A DNA stretch of 9,103 nucleotides from positions 1 through 9,103 of the forward strand of contig QHVR01000101.1 of NCBI GenBank assembly GCA_003223595.1, read 5' to 3'. This DNA comes from Acidobacteriota bacterium (lineage in GTDB: Bacteria > Acidobacteriota > Terriglobia > Terriglobales > Acidobacteriaceae). The translations under genes were made by a program, and so were the position numbers. The notes below the pieces were generated by a model. The model was not told the origin of the DNA. It ran no database searches and saw nothing but the letters and a program-made list of their open reading frames with translations. This document shows positions 1 to 5,894 of the stretch, piece by piece. How positions within the stretch are numbered: the stretch's first letter is position 1; each line of letters opens with the position of its first letter.

Positions 1-2
1 GA

Positions 3-98
3 AGCGAGGCCTTCCTCGGAGCCCTGGCAGAAATCGTGCGATCTTTAGGACTCGCTCTTCCCGCAGTGCAGTCGAATGGGATCGGAGCAGGGAAGTAG
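3..98 (+). CDS. Possible C-terminal end of a gene cut by the window edge
   Basis: Reading from base 3, 31 sense codons run to a TAG at 96-98. The peptide has a plausible C-terminal helix (SEAFLGALAEIVRSLG) followed by a short glycine-rich end. Its composition is ordinary for a protein, whereas the neighbouring frame is arginine-rich and looks like a shadow. The fragment is too short to assign to a family, and its start lies outside the window. It would converge on the large minus-strand gene ending at 321. It could be an accidental open frame. Confidence 0.35.
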   Translation, partial: SEAFLGALAEIVRSLGLALPAVQSNGIGAGK

Positions 99-320
99 AG
101 ATCTGCCGGGATAAGGTTATGACGGGGTTGCGCCACGACCGTCGGCACGGTAGGTTCCCCGAAAAAGTTGAGGATAGCGGCCTTGGGTGGCGCAAGCGGT
201 TACCGCTGCGATCTAAGCGCTAATGAAATCCACCGGCTCTAGCCGCTGCGGCACCTCATCAAGCACAATCCCAGAACATGCAGAACTGAACCCCCTTTTG
301 GTGGAGCAGCGGAACCCCGT
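99..320. other. Intergenic stretch with no clear gene
   Basis: This stretch lies between the putative gene end at 98 and the stop of the minus-strand membrane gene at 321. The only structure seen is a short near-perfect palindrome at 195-207 (AGCGGT-T-ACCGCT). It could be a regulator site or a weak hairpin. A 42-codon ATG frame from 223 runs into the antisense of the next gene; it has no Shine-Dalgarno sequence and is not called. No terminator with a T-run was found for either flanking gene. Confidence 0.5.
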
Positions 321-2627
321 TCACCGCAACACTTGCAGAAGATTGCTGTAATCGTCGGTCCACAGCGGGGGTGGAGCGGTTAGTTTCACGAGTTTGGCGT
401 GCTGCAGAATTGGCGGTATCTCAAGGGCCGCTGGATCTGCGGCCATTAGCACCCAGTCCGAGGGTAGTTCCGCTTCCGACTTAGGCGCAAGCGTGAGAAT
501 GCGAACCAAATGCAACTGATATTGTTCCGCGAGACCTGCCAGTACAGGCAGCAGGTTCACCGCCCGGTTCGAAACGTGAAACGCCAGAATGGACCGGTTA
601 CTGCGCAGATGGCGGAGATAGATGCTCATCGCCTCGCGGGTAAGCAGGTGCAGCGGTATCGAATCTCCGCTGAATGCGTCAATGGCCAACAGATCGAAGT
701 GCTGTGATCCTTGTGAAGCAAGCTCTCTGTCCAGCGAAATTCTGCCGTCCCCCAGTACCACATCGGTTTGCGAACCTGTGTCATGGAGAAAAGTGAACAG
801 GGCCTCATTACCTTTCGCCAGCCGTACAACTTCGGGATTCATCTCGTAAAAGCGCATGTAGTCGCCGGGCTGGCCGTAGGCCGCGATTGTGCCCGCCCCC
901 AGTCCGATCACACCGACTCTCAGCGCTCCTGCACTCTGCCCGCGGTTGAGTAGCAACAGCCCAACCCCACTGCTTGGCCCGTAGTACAACGTGGGGGTAT
1001 TTCGCCGGCTCGCCGCCTGGAGTTGCGCTCCGTGTAATGTCAGCCCATGCTTTTCGAGCAAGGCGTAATGCATGCCGGTCGGCTCGTCGTAGGCGACCCT
1101 CAGCACACCGTAAAAGTTGCGGGATAACAGAACCGAGTGACTTAGCTGCCGATGTGCGTGCGTCCAGAACAATAGTCCAAACAGGCACCATCCGCAGACT
1201 ACGGTACCCTGGAGTATCGTTCCACTCCGCGCCTGCACTCGAGGTCCAATCACGATAGTGACGAAACTCGCGACCCCCGACACACCTACCAGAATGTGCA
1301 GGTAAACAGGATTTGTATGAAGTATGGTTGCGGAGACGCCGATGTAATCGGCCAATGCCAACACACCTGTCCCGACGATGCCCGCCAGCCAGCGTGCGTG
1401 GCGATGCAGCCATGAGGTCGGATCCAGCCATAAGACGAGGGCAACCAACAAGCCCGATCCACAGAGCCCGATCTGGAATTCCCAAATGGCGGGAAACATA
1501 CGTGGCGCGAGCAGGCCCACAAGCAGAGTGCCAAAAGCACCTCCCGCGGCGACGTAAAAGTAAAAGGAGGTCAGGTGCCGAGGACGAGGCTTCAGTTTTG
1601 CCAGCTCGCCGTGATAGACCATGCAGGCGGCGAACAGTAGAACATCGAACCAGCCGATTTGCGCGATAGTCTTCACTCCCTCGCCCCGTAAGAACTCAAT
1701 ACCACCCCATGCCGCAGCGAGTGCGAATGCTGCGTGGAACAATCCCCGCCGATAGATCGGCTTCTCCTGAAAACAAAGAATGAAGGAAATAAGATACAGG
1801 CCGAGGGGTAACTGGCAGATCAGGTTAGTAACGGAGAGCAGCATGACACATCCGCAAGCGGCTAAGCCGAACCACTGAAGCCGTTGCCCCGCCGAGGGCC
1901 GCAGTTCTGAAATCCCATCGTCTCCGTGTTTCGTTGCGACGACTCCATTTTCTTCCTGGACAGCCGCAGCAGCGCGCAGCGCGCAAACGACGCCCGCCAA
2001 TACGTACAACAGGTAACCCGCTGCCCAAACTCGCCCCTGGTTGCGGAGGCTCAGCCTCGGCTCAAATAGAAGGGGATAGGTCAGCAGCCCCAGCAGCGAT
2101 CCCAGGTTGGAAAGGGCGTACAACCGGTAGGGCGATTCTCCGGGATGCGCCTGTGTGAACCAGGCCTGCAGCAAAGGACTTGTAGTCGTCAAAAGGAAGA
2201 ACGGAAGTCCAACACTAACCGACAACAAAAGCAGAATATGCCGCACCGGAGACGTCACAGCCTCGGGGCTGAGGATGTCAGTTGGATAAATGGGCGAGCG
2301 CCACTTCAGTGCACAAATCGCCAGCAACATTATCGAACCAACCAACAAGCCGATGTGAACGCGGGTCAACAGTCGGGAACTGACACGTGCCATAGCGGCA
2401 TGCGCATACCCGTATCCCGCCAATAAAAGCACCTGGAAGAACACGAGACATGTATTCCAAACGCCCGCCGTGCCGCCAAACCATGGTAGAAGTTGCTTGG
2501 CGACGATCAATTGCACCTGAAACAGTAAAAACGCACTCACGAAGATGGTCAGCGCGAACACAATTCGACTGCCGGGGGCAGCCTTGCGCGCGACCGGTAC
2601 GTCGAGTACGGCTTCCTGTGTATTCAT
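321..2627 (-). CDS. Fused multi-pass membrane protein / spermidine-synthase-like domain protein
   Basis: A 768-residue protein. Residues 20-490 hold about 14-15 hydrophobic membrane segments, broken by a hydrophilic loop at 222-248. The rest is soluble and resembles the aminopropyltransferase (SpeE) Rossmann fold. It has a SAM/dcSAM-binding glycine motif GLGAGT (575-580), an acidic residue in FYEMNPEV (593-600), GDGR (626-629), a substrate-loop region AIDAFSGDSIP (648-658) and WTDDYSNLL (756-764). This matches proteins usually annotated as fused MFS transporter/spermidine synthase. The classical GGGDG and DSTDP-type motifs of true spermidine synthases are altered, so the product may not be spermidine; methyl or aminopropyl transfer to an unknown substrate at the inner membrane is inference. 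The start at 2627 precedes the first membrane segment, with a weak AGGCGAG upstream. No partner gene is adjacent. Confidence 0.85.
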   Translation of the reverse strand: MNTQEAVLDVPVARKAAPGSRIVFALTIFVSAFLLFQVQLIVAKQLLPWFGGTAGVWNTCLVFFQVLLLAGYGYAHAAMARVSSRLLTRVHIGLLVGSIMLLAICALKWRSPIYPTDILSPEAVTSPVRHILLLLSVSVGLPFFLLTTTSPLLQAWFTQAHPGESPYRLYALSNLGSLLGLLTYPLLFEPRLSLRNQGRVWAAGYLLYVLAGVVCALRAAAAVQEENGVVATKHGDDGISELRPSAGQRLQWFGLAACGCVMLLSVTNLICQLPLGLYLISFILCFQEKPIYRRGLFHAAFALAAAWGGIEFLRGEGVKTIAQIGWFDVLLFAACMVYHGELAKLKPRPRHLTSFYFYVAAGGAFGTLLVGLLAPRMFPAIWEFQIGLCGSGLLVALVLWLDPTSWLHRHARWLAGIVGTGVLALADYIGVSATILHTNPVYLHILVGVSGVASFVTIVIGPRVQARSGTILQGTVVCGWCLFGLLFWTHAHRQLSHSVLLSRNFYGVLRVAYDEPTGMHYALLEKHGLTLHGAQLQAASRRNTPTLYYGPSSGVGLLLLNRGQSAGALRVGVIGLGAGTIAAYGQPGDYMRFYEMNPEVVRLAKGNEALFTFLHDTGSQTDVVLGDGRISLDRELASQGSQHFDLLAIDAFSGDSIPLHLLTREAMSIYLRHLRSNRSILAFHVSNRAVNLLPVLAGLAEQYQLHLVRILTLAPKSEAELPSDWVLMAADPAALEIPPILQHAKLVKLTAPPPLWTDDYSNLLQVLR

Positions 2628-2646
2628 GACGAACTCGCCTGACTAA

Positions 2647-2672
2647 CCGTTTGCAATATGTAAACAAATCGG
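2647..2672. repeat. Imperfect inverted repeat upstream of the membrane gene
   Basis: CCGTTTG and CAAATCGG form an inverted repeat apart from one extra base. Inside it, GTTTGCAATATGTAAAC has GTTT/AAAC ends. It lies about 20 bases upstream of the start codon at 2627, where a repressor could act. The AT-rich core also offers a -10-like CATATT on the minus strand, but no convincing -35 was found. It may be an operator or chance. Confidence 0.3.
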
Positions 2673-2812
2673 TAGTAGCCTGCCATCGAAGATGCGCCCC
2701 TCAAGTCACTTCCGACAAGTTACTGTTGTCACGATTTGCGCGGTTCCCCACGCCGCGTCACTTGGGCGGAATACGGGGGCCGGGAATAAGCGCGCTAACC
2801 GCGCACAACGTC

Positions 2813-2853
2813 AAAAAATCCCCGCAGCCCTCGCCAGCTTCGAACCCGGCGAG
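2813..2853 (-). terminator. Weak candidate terminator downstream of the rodZ-like gene
   Basis: On the minus strand a perfect six-base stem (CTCGCC/GGCGAG, at 2848-2853 and 2830-2835) with a 12-base loop is followed, after about 11 bases, by six T residues (2818-2813). It lies about 120-160 bases after the rodZ-like stop codon and before the next minus-strand gene. The gap between stem and T-run is longer than in a standard intrinsic terminator, so the call is weak. Confidence 0.28.
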
Positions 2854-2974
2854 CTCCGGAACCCTCAGCGCACAGCGCAAGCCGCCCGCGCCTGTAAAGG
2901 ACGCACTCGCAACTGGGAAAAGTCTGAGGACGAGAGGTGTCGCGGCAGGGCAGGATTAAACAGGCAACTCTATG

Positions 2975-4075
2975 TCACGGCACTGCTGTGATCGGCGAAG
3001 AGATATGCATGCCGCTGGAATCGAAAGTATAGTTCCGCACCTCAGCTTCGGCGCCCTGGGCCGCGATCTCCTGCCCGTTGAAGATAAACGAAACTCCTGC
3101 GGCATTGCCCACGCGAACGCTAATTTCACGTTCTGCGCGAATGGAAGTATGCGCGGGCGCAATCAGAGTTTCCTCGGTTACCAGCTGGCCGTCCGCGGAG
3201 GCTGAGACCCAGGAGTTCGCTGCCGCGCGGATGACGAGCGTCAGAGCCAGCGCGGTCTTTTGGGACGTTTTTTTAGGCGGTTTCCCAAGGTTCGTCACCG
3301 TGACGTCACTTGAATCGGCGTCTCGCGGAGTCTGAGAAGGCTGCGGAGCGGGCTGCACGGGAGAGTTCGTGGTCGCGGGCGGCGCTGTTGGATTGACCGC
3401 TGCTTTCGAAGTTGAGGGCGCTGACGACGGCGGCGAGGAACTTGCGCTTACTGGGGCGGAAGCAGCCGCGGGCACCGCCGCCGGCGCGACGGCCGTGGCG
3501 GGTACGCTTGTGTTCGAGGTGCTAGCCGCGTGGGTCCTGCTGGAATGGCGCACCCACAGGGAAATCCCCAAGCCGGCTACGAGGGCCGCAGCCAGAACGA
3601 TTCGCCACGGCGTCCCGCTGGAACTCTGGTTGAGAAATTCTTTTCGCGCGGGGTGGACGTCCTGCGCGCGGGGGAGTTGCAGGTCGGGAAGTTCTTCGAT
3701 TTCAACCGGAGCAGGAGCCTTGCCGCTTGCAGCTTTCGCAGCGGCTTTGGGTGCCTCTTTTGACCCACCCTTTCCATTGCTACCCGAACGAACGGCGGAA
3801 GGTGGCTGGGGATCCCAAACTTCCTGCGCATCGATCTGGGCCTGTCGCAGCGACGCCAGATAATCGGTCACGGCCTCTTCGGCATCGAGACCGAGGTGCT
3901 TGGCATAAGCGCGGATGAAGCCTTTGTTGAAGACGCCGCCGGGAAGATCGTCGAAGTGTTCTTCCTCGATTGCCCGCAACATGCGGGACCCGATCTTGGT
4001 GACGTTGGAAACGTCGTCGAGCGAGAGTTCTTTCTTCTCGCGGGCCTTACGAAACTTTTCTCCGAATTCGCCCAT
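2975..4075 (-). CDS. rodZ: RodZ-like cell-shape protein (HTH, one TM helix, DUF4115)
   Basis: A 366-residue protein with the RodZ domain order. An N-terminal cytoplasmic helix-turn-helix (about 1-80) begins GEFGEKFRKAREKKELSLDD and contains the typical GVFNKGFIRAYAKHLGLD stretch. A linker leads to one membrane helix (about 158-175, preceded by PWR). A long alanine/proline/serine/threonine-rich periplasmic linker (180-255) follows, then a C-terminal beta domain (about 278-352) like DUF4115, with NSWVSASADGQLV and VGNAAGVSFIFNG. RodZ links MreB filaments to the elongation machinery during rod-shaped growth. The E. coli protein is of similar length. MGEF is chosen as the start because the HTH needs it; no Shine-Dalgarno sequence is evident. 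No other shape gene is adjacent. A membrane-bound regulator is the alternative role. Confidence 0.8.
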   Translation of the reverse strand: MGEFGEKFRKAREKKELSLDDVSNVTKIGSRMLRAIEEEHFDDLPGGVFNKGFIRAYAKHLGLDAEEAVTDYLASLRQAQIDAQEVWDPQPPSAVRSGSNGKGGSKEAPKAAAKAASGKAPAPVEIEELPDLQLPRAQDVHPARKEFLNQSSSGTPWRIVLAAALVAGLGISLWVRHSSRTHAASTSNTSVPATAVAPAAVPAAASAPVSASSSPPSSAPSTSKAAVNPTAPPATTNSPVQPAPQPSQTPRDADSSDVTVTNLGKPPKKTSQKTALALTLVIRAAANSWVSASADGQLVTEETLIAPAHTSIRAEREISVRVGNAAGVSFIFNGQEIAAQGAEAEVRNYTFDSSGMHISSPITAVP

Positions 4076-4101
4076 GGGTTCGTCGCGGCCGGGATGGGAA
4101 C

Positions 4102-4107
4102 ATCATA
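4102..4107 (-). promoter_or_regulatory. Candidate -10 box for the rodZ-like gene
   Basis: On the minus strand, TATGAT (one mismatch to TATAAT) lies 26 bases before the start codon at 4075, which would give a 5' leader of about 20 bases. No good -35 hexamer stands at 16-18 bases upstream, so this is a weak sigma-70-type call based on position and the hexamer alone. Confidence 0.3.
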
Positions 4108-4196
4108 GGACAACCCGGGCCGAGTGGCTACAGCCAAGAGGTCAAGGCTTGGGTAACCACCAAACTTAAAGGTTTCACAATTCAACTCCGCCGGAG

Positions 4197-4204
4197 AAGG
4201 GAGG
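4197..4204 (+). promoter_or_regulatory. Strong Shine-Dalgarno sequence for the 39-codon ORF
   Basis: AAGGGAGG ends seven bases before the ATG at 4212. This is the best Shine-Dalgarno match and spacing noted in the window. It is the main reason for taking the short ORF seriously. Confidence 0.5.
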
Positions 4205-4211
4205 ACCAGAA

Positions 4212-4331
4212 ATGAGGGCGTCGAGCAACGGCCTCACGACAGATGGAGGGCTGGTGCAAGGGCACCGTTGCAAATTCCTGATTGGACCGGGTTTGCCAGG
4301 CGCAACTTTTCCCCCGGAAATGCATCCCTAA
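4212..4331 (+). CDS. Small ORF of 39 residues, possible leader peptide or small protein
   Basis: ATG at 4212 follows an excellent Shine-Dalgarno sequence (4197-4204). The frame runs 39 codons to TAA at 4329-4331. The peptide begins MRASSNGLTTDGG and ends GATFPPEMHP. It has one cysteine and no membrane segment or signal peptide, and it resembles nothing I recognise. Its stop lies 31 bases before the next small gene (4363), so it could be the first gene of a three-gene operon or a leader peptide tuning the genes below. It is not rich in any one amino acid, which argues against classical attenuation. Codon use gives no strong support; the ribosome site is the evidence. Confidence 0.35.
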   Translation: MRASSNGLTTDGGLVQGHRCKFLIGPGLPGATFPPEMHP

Positions 4332-4362
4332 CTGGTAAGGAGCGAAGTGCCGTAAACGCAAT

Positions 4363-4563
4363 ATGAATAGCAATGGCAAAAGCTGGCTGGATTTGTATGT
4401 CGACGCCATGCTGGAGAAAGACCCGTACAAGCGTCTGGCATTAGTGCGCAAGCTGAGGAGTGTTCCCCGGCAGGGCGAATCTGAGGACGTGATATTGGAC
4501 GAGGTACCGCTGCGCCGATCGTCAAAGGCTGTGCGAACGGGTACGGCTTCACGGCAGAGATAA
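4363..4563 (+). CDS. Small helical hypothetical protein (66 residues)
   Basis: A 66-residue protein beginning MNSNGKSWLDLYVDAMLEKD. Residues 7-33 form a likely amphipathic helix pair with W, a DP turn and LALVRKL. The tail is polar and basic. This W-xx-L...DP...L-xx-LV pattern resembles short acidobacterial hypotheticals of unknown function, from memory only. There is no signal peptide or membrane segment, so it is probably cytoplasmic. ATG 4363 is the only usable start, because an in-frame TAA lies at 4336. An AAGGAG at 4337-4342 is 20 bases upstream, too far for normal initiation, so translation may depend on coupling to the upstream small ORF or be weak. The 92-residue gene follows after 21 bases, probably in the same operon. 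Confidence 0.6.
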   Translation: MNSNGKSWLDLYVDAMLEKDPYKRLALVRKLRSVPRQGESEDVILDEVPLRRSSKAVRTGTASRQR

Positions 4564-4584
4564 CGCGCCCAGGAGCGCATCAGC

Positions 4585-4863
4585 ATGAAGACTTACTACT
4601 TGCGGCGACACGAAGATGTCTCTGGCAACAGCGGGTGTGGACGTGTGGCGCAGGTCGCCGAGTTCGATGACGGAGCGGCCGTCTTGCACTGGAACCGCGG
4701 CGCCAATACCTCGGGTGTGTCAAGCACCGAGTTGTTCGCGTCGGTGTCCGATCTGCTACGGGTGCATGGTCACGAGGGGCGATCGGTGCTGGAGCCGATT
4801 GCGCGGGAAGACGTGGCTGATGCAAACGCCGAAACGGCAGATGTAACCGTCAAAGCAGCATAG
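4585..4863 (+). CDS. Small conserved-looking hypothetical protein (92 residues)
   Basis: A 92-residue protein beginning MKTYYLRRHEDVSGNSGCGR. The core (1-75) looks like a compact alpha/beta fold: strands in TYYLRR, VAQVAEFDD and AAVLHWNR, then a TELFASVSDLLRVHGHEG helix and VLEPI. The tail (76-92) is acidic then alanine-rich and probably disordered. No family name is assigned; similar short proteins occur in acidobacterial genomes, from memory. AGGAG at 4571-4575 with nine bases of spacing supports ATG 4585. It is cotranscribed-looking with the 66-residue gene 21 bases upstream. It converges on the NIPSNAP gene with only 26 bases between stop codons. Confidence 0.7.
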   Translation: MKTYYLRRHEDVSGNSGCGRVAQVAEFDDGAAVLHWNRGANTSGVSSTELFASVSDLLRVHGHEGRSVLEPIAREDVADANAETADVTVKAA

Positions 4864-4892
4864 CCGCTTGCTTGATCGGTCGGGGACGGCTA
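4861..4892. repeat. Inverted repeat joining two convergent stop codons
   Basis: TAGCCG (4861-4866) and CGGCTA (4887-4892) are perfect inverted repeats with a 20-base gap. Each arm contains the TAG stop codon of one of the two converging genes. There is no T-run on either side, so it is not a standard intrinsic terminator. Since both genes happen to end in TAG, only three extra base matches are needed, and chance is a reasonable explanation. Confidence 0.35.
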
Positions 4893-5330
4893 GCGAAGTG
4901 GGGGAGAAAAGTCGGCCAAAGCCATATACGTGGAATCGACTTTTTCTACGATCTTGCCGTTCGCCTCGGATTTCTCCTTTACGCTTTTCCAGTTGGGATC
5001 GTCCTGAAAAGATTTCCAGTTCGCGGCGGCTGCTTCGCGGCTGGGATGGTAAAGGATGTAGATCAGCGTGTTGCTCTTGTCTGGCTCGTCGGTGGGAATC
5101 CAGTAGGCGATGCTCTTCATTCCATGCTGGTCAAAAATCTTGATGGTATGTTCGCGGAAGCGCGTCAGCAGGTCGGGCAGTTTTCCCGAGGCTGTGTGAT
5201 AGACGCGAAGTTCGTATACGCCGCTTGAATCTTGGGCAGGCCGGGCTCCAGCGTTTTGTGCTTCGCTCCAAAGGGATGGCGCGAGCAAGGCTGCCGCGGG
5301 AATCGTTTTGAGAAGGGTTCGTCTTTTCAC
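4890..5330 (-). CDS. Exported NIPSNAP family protein with Tat-like signal
   Basis: With a GTG start at 5330 the protein has 146 residues. It begins MKRRTLLKTIPAAALLAPSL, a twin-arginine-like signal (RRTLLK, hydrophobic stretch, then an Ala/Ser region near 23-30). Residues 38-143 match the NIPSNAP ferredoxin-like fold: YELRVYHTASGKLPDLLTRF, HTIKIFDQHGMKSIAYWIP, TLIYILYHPSREAA, then WKSFQDDPNW. The biochemical role of bacterial NIPSNAP proteins is unsettled. The frame stays open upstream to 5555, but that part overlaps the next gene antiparallel in codon sense and lacks protein character. An ATG at 5369 would put 13 extra residues before the twin arginines. A -10-like TACAAT lies directly upstream of the GTG, which supports this start. 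It follows the small secreted protein gene by 55 bases on the same strand. Confidence 0.8.
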   Translation of the reverse strand: MKRRTLLKTIPAAALLAPSLWSEAQNAGARPAQDSSGVYELRVYHTASGKLPDLLTRFREHTIKIFDQHGMKSIAYWIPTDEPDKSNTLIYILYHPSREAAAANWKSFQDDPNWKSVKEKSEANGKIVEKVDSTYMALADFSPPLR

Positions 5331-5336
5331 GCCGGG

Positions 5337-5342
5337 ATTGTA
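5337..5342 (-). promoter_or_regulatory. Candidate -10 box directly upstream of the NIPSNAP start
   Basis: On the minus strand, TACAAT (one mismatch to consensus) ends six bases before the GTG at 5330, so transcription starting seven bases downstream would begin at the start codon itself. No strong -35 is visible at 17 bases. If real, the mRNA is leaderless, which fits the lack of any Shine-Dalgarno sequence. Confidence 0.4.
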
Positions 5343-5385
5343 GCAGAGTTCGATGTTGCAGCAGTTCATCTGGCCGCGTGCCTGA

Positions 5386-5781
5386 CTAAGGTGATTGTAT
5401 TTCCTGGACGGATTTCCGCAGCGTGACGGGGAATTGGGCCTTGCAAGTTTTTGAGGGATCGTCGAAGGCGTTGCCGGTGCGGTCGCCTTCCGAGGCTTCG
5501 AAGAAGAGTCCCTTCTTGAGGCGCTCTGGAAGGCCGGTGAAGCGGGCTTTGCCATCGACGTTCGTCCCGACTTCGAGATCGAGCTTATGGAAACTGCCGA
5601 ATCCGTAGGCGATGTGAACTTTCACTTTGGCGGAATAGACGGGCTTGTTATCGGTGCCGGTAATGGTGAAATCGGCCGAGCAGGAGCCCAATCCGGCATC
5701 GACCACGGGAACGGAATGAGGATCTGGGGTCTGCGCTTGGGCGAAGGGAATCAGCAGGAGCAGAGATAAGAGAATCTTCAT
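5386..5781 (-). CDS. Small secreted protein, Ig-like/carboxypeptidase-regulatory-like beta fold
   Basis: From ATG 5781 the protein has 131 residues. Residues 1-16 form a signal peptide (MKILLSLLLLIPFAQA, then Q). The mature part is a small beta-sandwich-like domain: CSADFTITGTDNKPVYSAKV, then VHIAYGFGSFHKLDLEVGTN, DGKARFTGLPERL and FFEASEGDR. The pattern of an added domain with DG-x-A-x-F-x-GLP resembles carboxypeptidase-regulatory-like or Ig-like modules. Cys34 and Cys113 could form a disulfide in the periplasm or outside. The function is unknown. An ATG at 5811 would add ten residues, but it lies upstream of a TATAAT box, so the inner start is preferred. It heads a likely two-gene unit with the NIPSNAP gene. 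Confidence 0.7.
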   Translation of the reverse strand: MKILLSLLLLIPFAQAQTPDPHSVPVVDAGLGSCSADFTITGTDNKPVYSAKVKVHIAYGFGSFHKLDLEVGTNVDGKARFTGLPERLKKGLFFEASEGDRTGNAFDDPSKTCKAQFPVTLRKSVQEIQSP

Positions 5782-5791
5782 TTGCCGTTTG

Positions 5792-5797
5792 ATTATA
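5792..5797 (-). promoter_or_regulatory. Consensus -10 box just upstream of the secreted protein start
   Basis: TATAAT on the minus strand ends ten bases before ATG 5781, which would leave a leader of about four bases. There is no clear -35 at 16-18 bases and no extended TG. The perfect hexamer in a divergent intergenic region makes a promoter plausible and argues against the upstream ATG at 5811. Confidence 0.45.
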
Positions 5798-5847
5798 GAA
5801 CTCACCGCCATTTGAGATTGGTGAACGCAAGCGTGAGAAAGGACATC

Positions 5848-5882
5848 AGGGGATAGGGACTAGGGTTCAGGTGTCAGGCTGG
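5848..5882 (+). repeat. Five tandem 7-base units of the form AGG-N4
   Basis: Five consecutive heptamers each begin with AGG: AGGGGAT, AGGGACT, AGGGTTC, AGGTGTC, AGGCTGG. An eight-base AGGACATC precedes them at 5840-5847. The last four bases vary, so this is a degenerate heptamer array rather than a simple microsatellite. It lies in the divergent region about 120 bases upstream of the GGDEF gene. The runs of G on this strand could also favour a G-quadruplex. A similar 7-base pattern recurs at 9051-9078. Confidence 0.55.
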
Positions 5883-5894
5883 AAGCGGTTGTGG

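Larger units (their letters stand above)
2628..2974. other. 347-base intergenic region between rodZ-like gene and membrane gene
   Basis: Both flanking genes read leftward, so this stretch is the 3' side of the rodZ-like gene and the 5' side of the membrane gene. Two overlapping plus-strand open frames (2651-2959 and 2692-2991) cross it, but they lack Shine-Dalgarno sequences, are arginine/proline/serine-rich and look non-coding. Visible structures are a GCGCG-CTAAC-CGCGC hairpin (2790-2804), a second hairpin with a T-run (2813-2853, listed separately) and a palindrome near the membrane-gene start (2647-2672). No tRNA or known RNA family was recognised. Confidence 0.5.

Noticed and set aside
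808..1669. Long arginine-rich open frames on both strands inside the membrane-protein gene, up to 225 residues
   Set aside because: Shadows of a clear 768-residue gene with recognisable membrane and Rossmann motifs; their translations lack any fold-like pattern.
2790..2818. GCGCG-CTAAC-CGCGC hairpin followed by a poly-A run as a terminator
   Set aside because: On the minus strand the T-run precedes the hairpin, and on the plus strand the run is A, so it does not fit an intrinsic terminator on either strand.
2830..2853. Possible tRNA T-arm (GGGTTCGAAG on the minus strand)
   Set aside because: No acceptor, D or anticodon arms can be drawn around it at tRNA spacing, and the stem pairs differently (CTCGCC/GGCGAG).
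2651..2991. Two overlapping plus-strand open frames of about 100 residues in the gap between the rodZ-like gene and the membrane gene
   Set aside because: No Shine-Dalgarno sequence, arginine/proline/serine-rich low-information translations, and both compete for the same bases in different frames; they look like the usual GC-rich chance frames.
4337..4355. AAGGAG followed by GTG-CCG-TAA as a two-codon mini-ORF before the 66-residue gene
   Set aside because: A two-codon frame can easily arise by chance and nothing else supports it. The distant Shine-Dalgarno is noted under the 66-residue gene.
4182..4586. 134-residue minus-strand open frame opposite the small-gene cluster
   Set aside because: Arginine- and serine-rich shadow with no ribosome site. 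The plus-strand frames here have better ribosome sites and protein-like composition.
5331..5555. Upstream extension of the NIPSNAP frame by 75 residues
   Set aside because: The extension overlaps the 3' part of the secreted protein gene on the same strand in another frame, reads as low-complexity Ser/Pro/Lys, and would bury the twin-arginine signal inside the protein.
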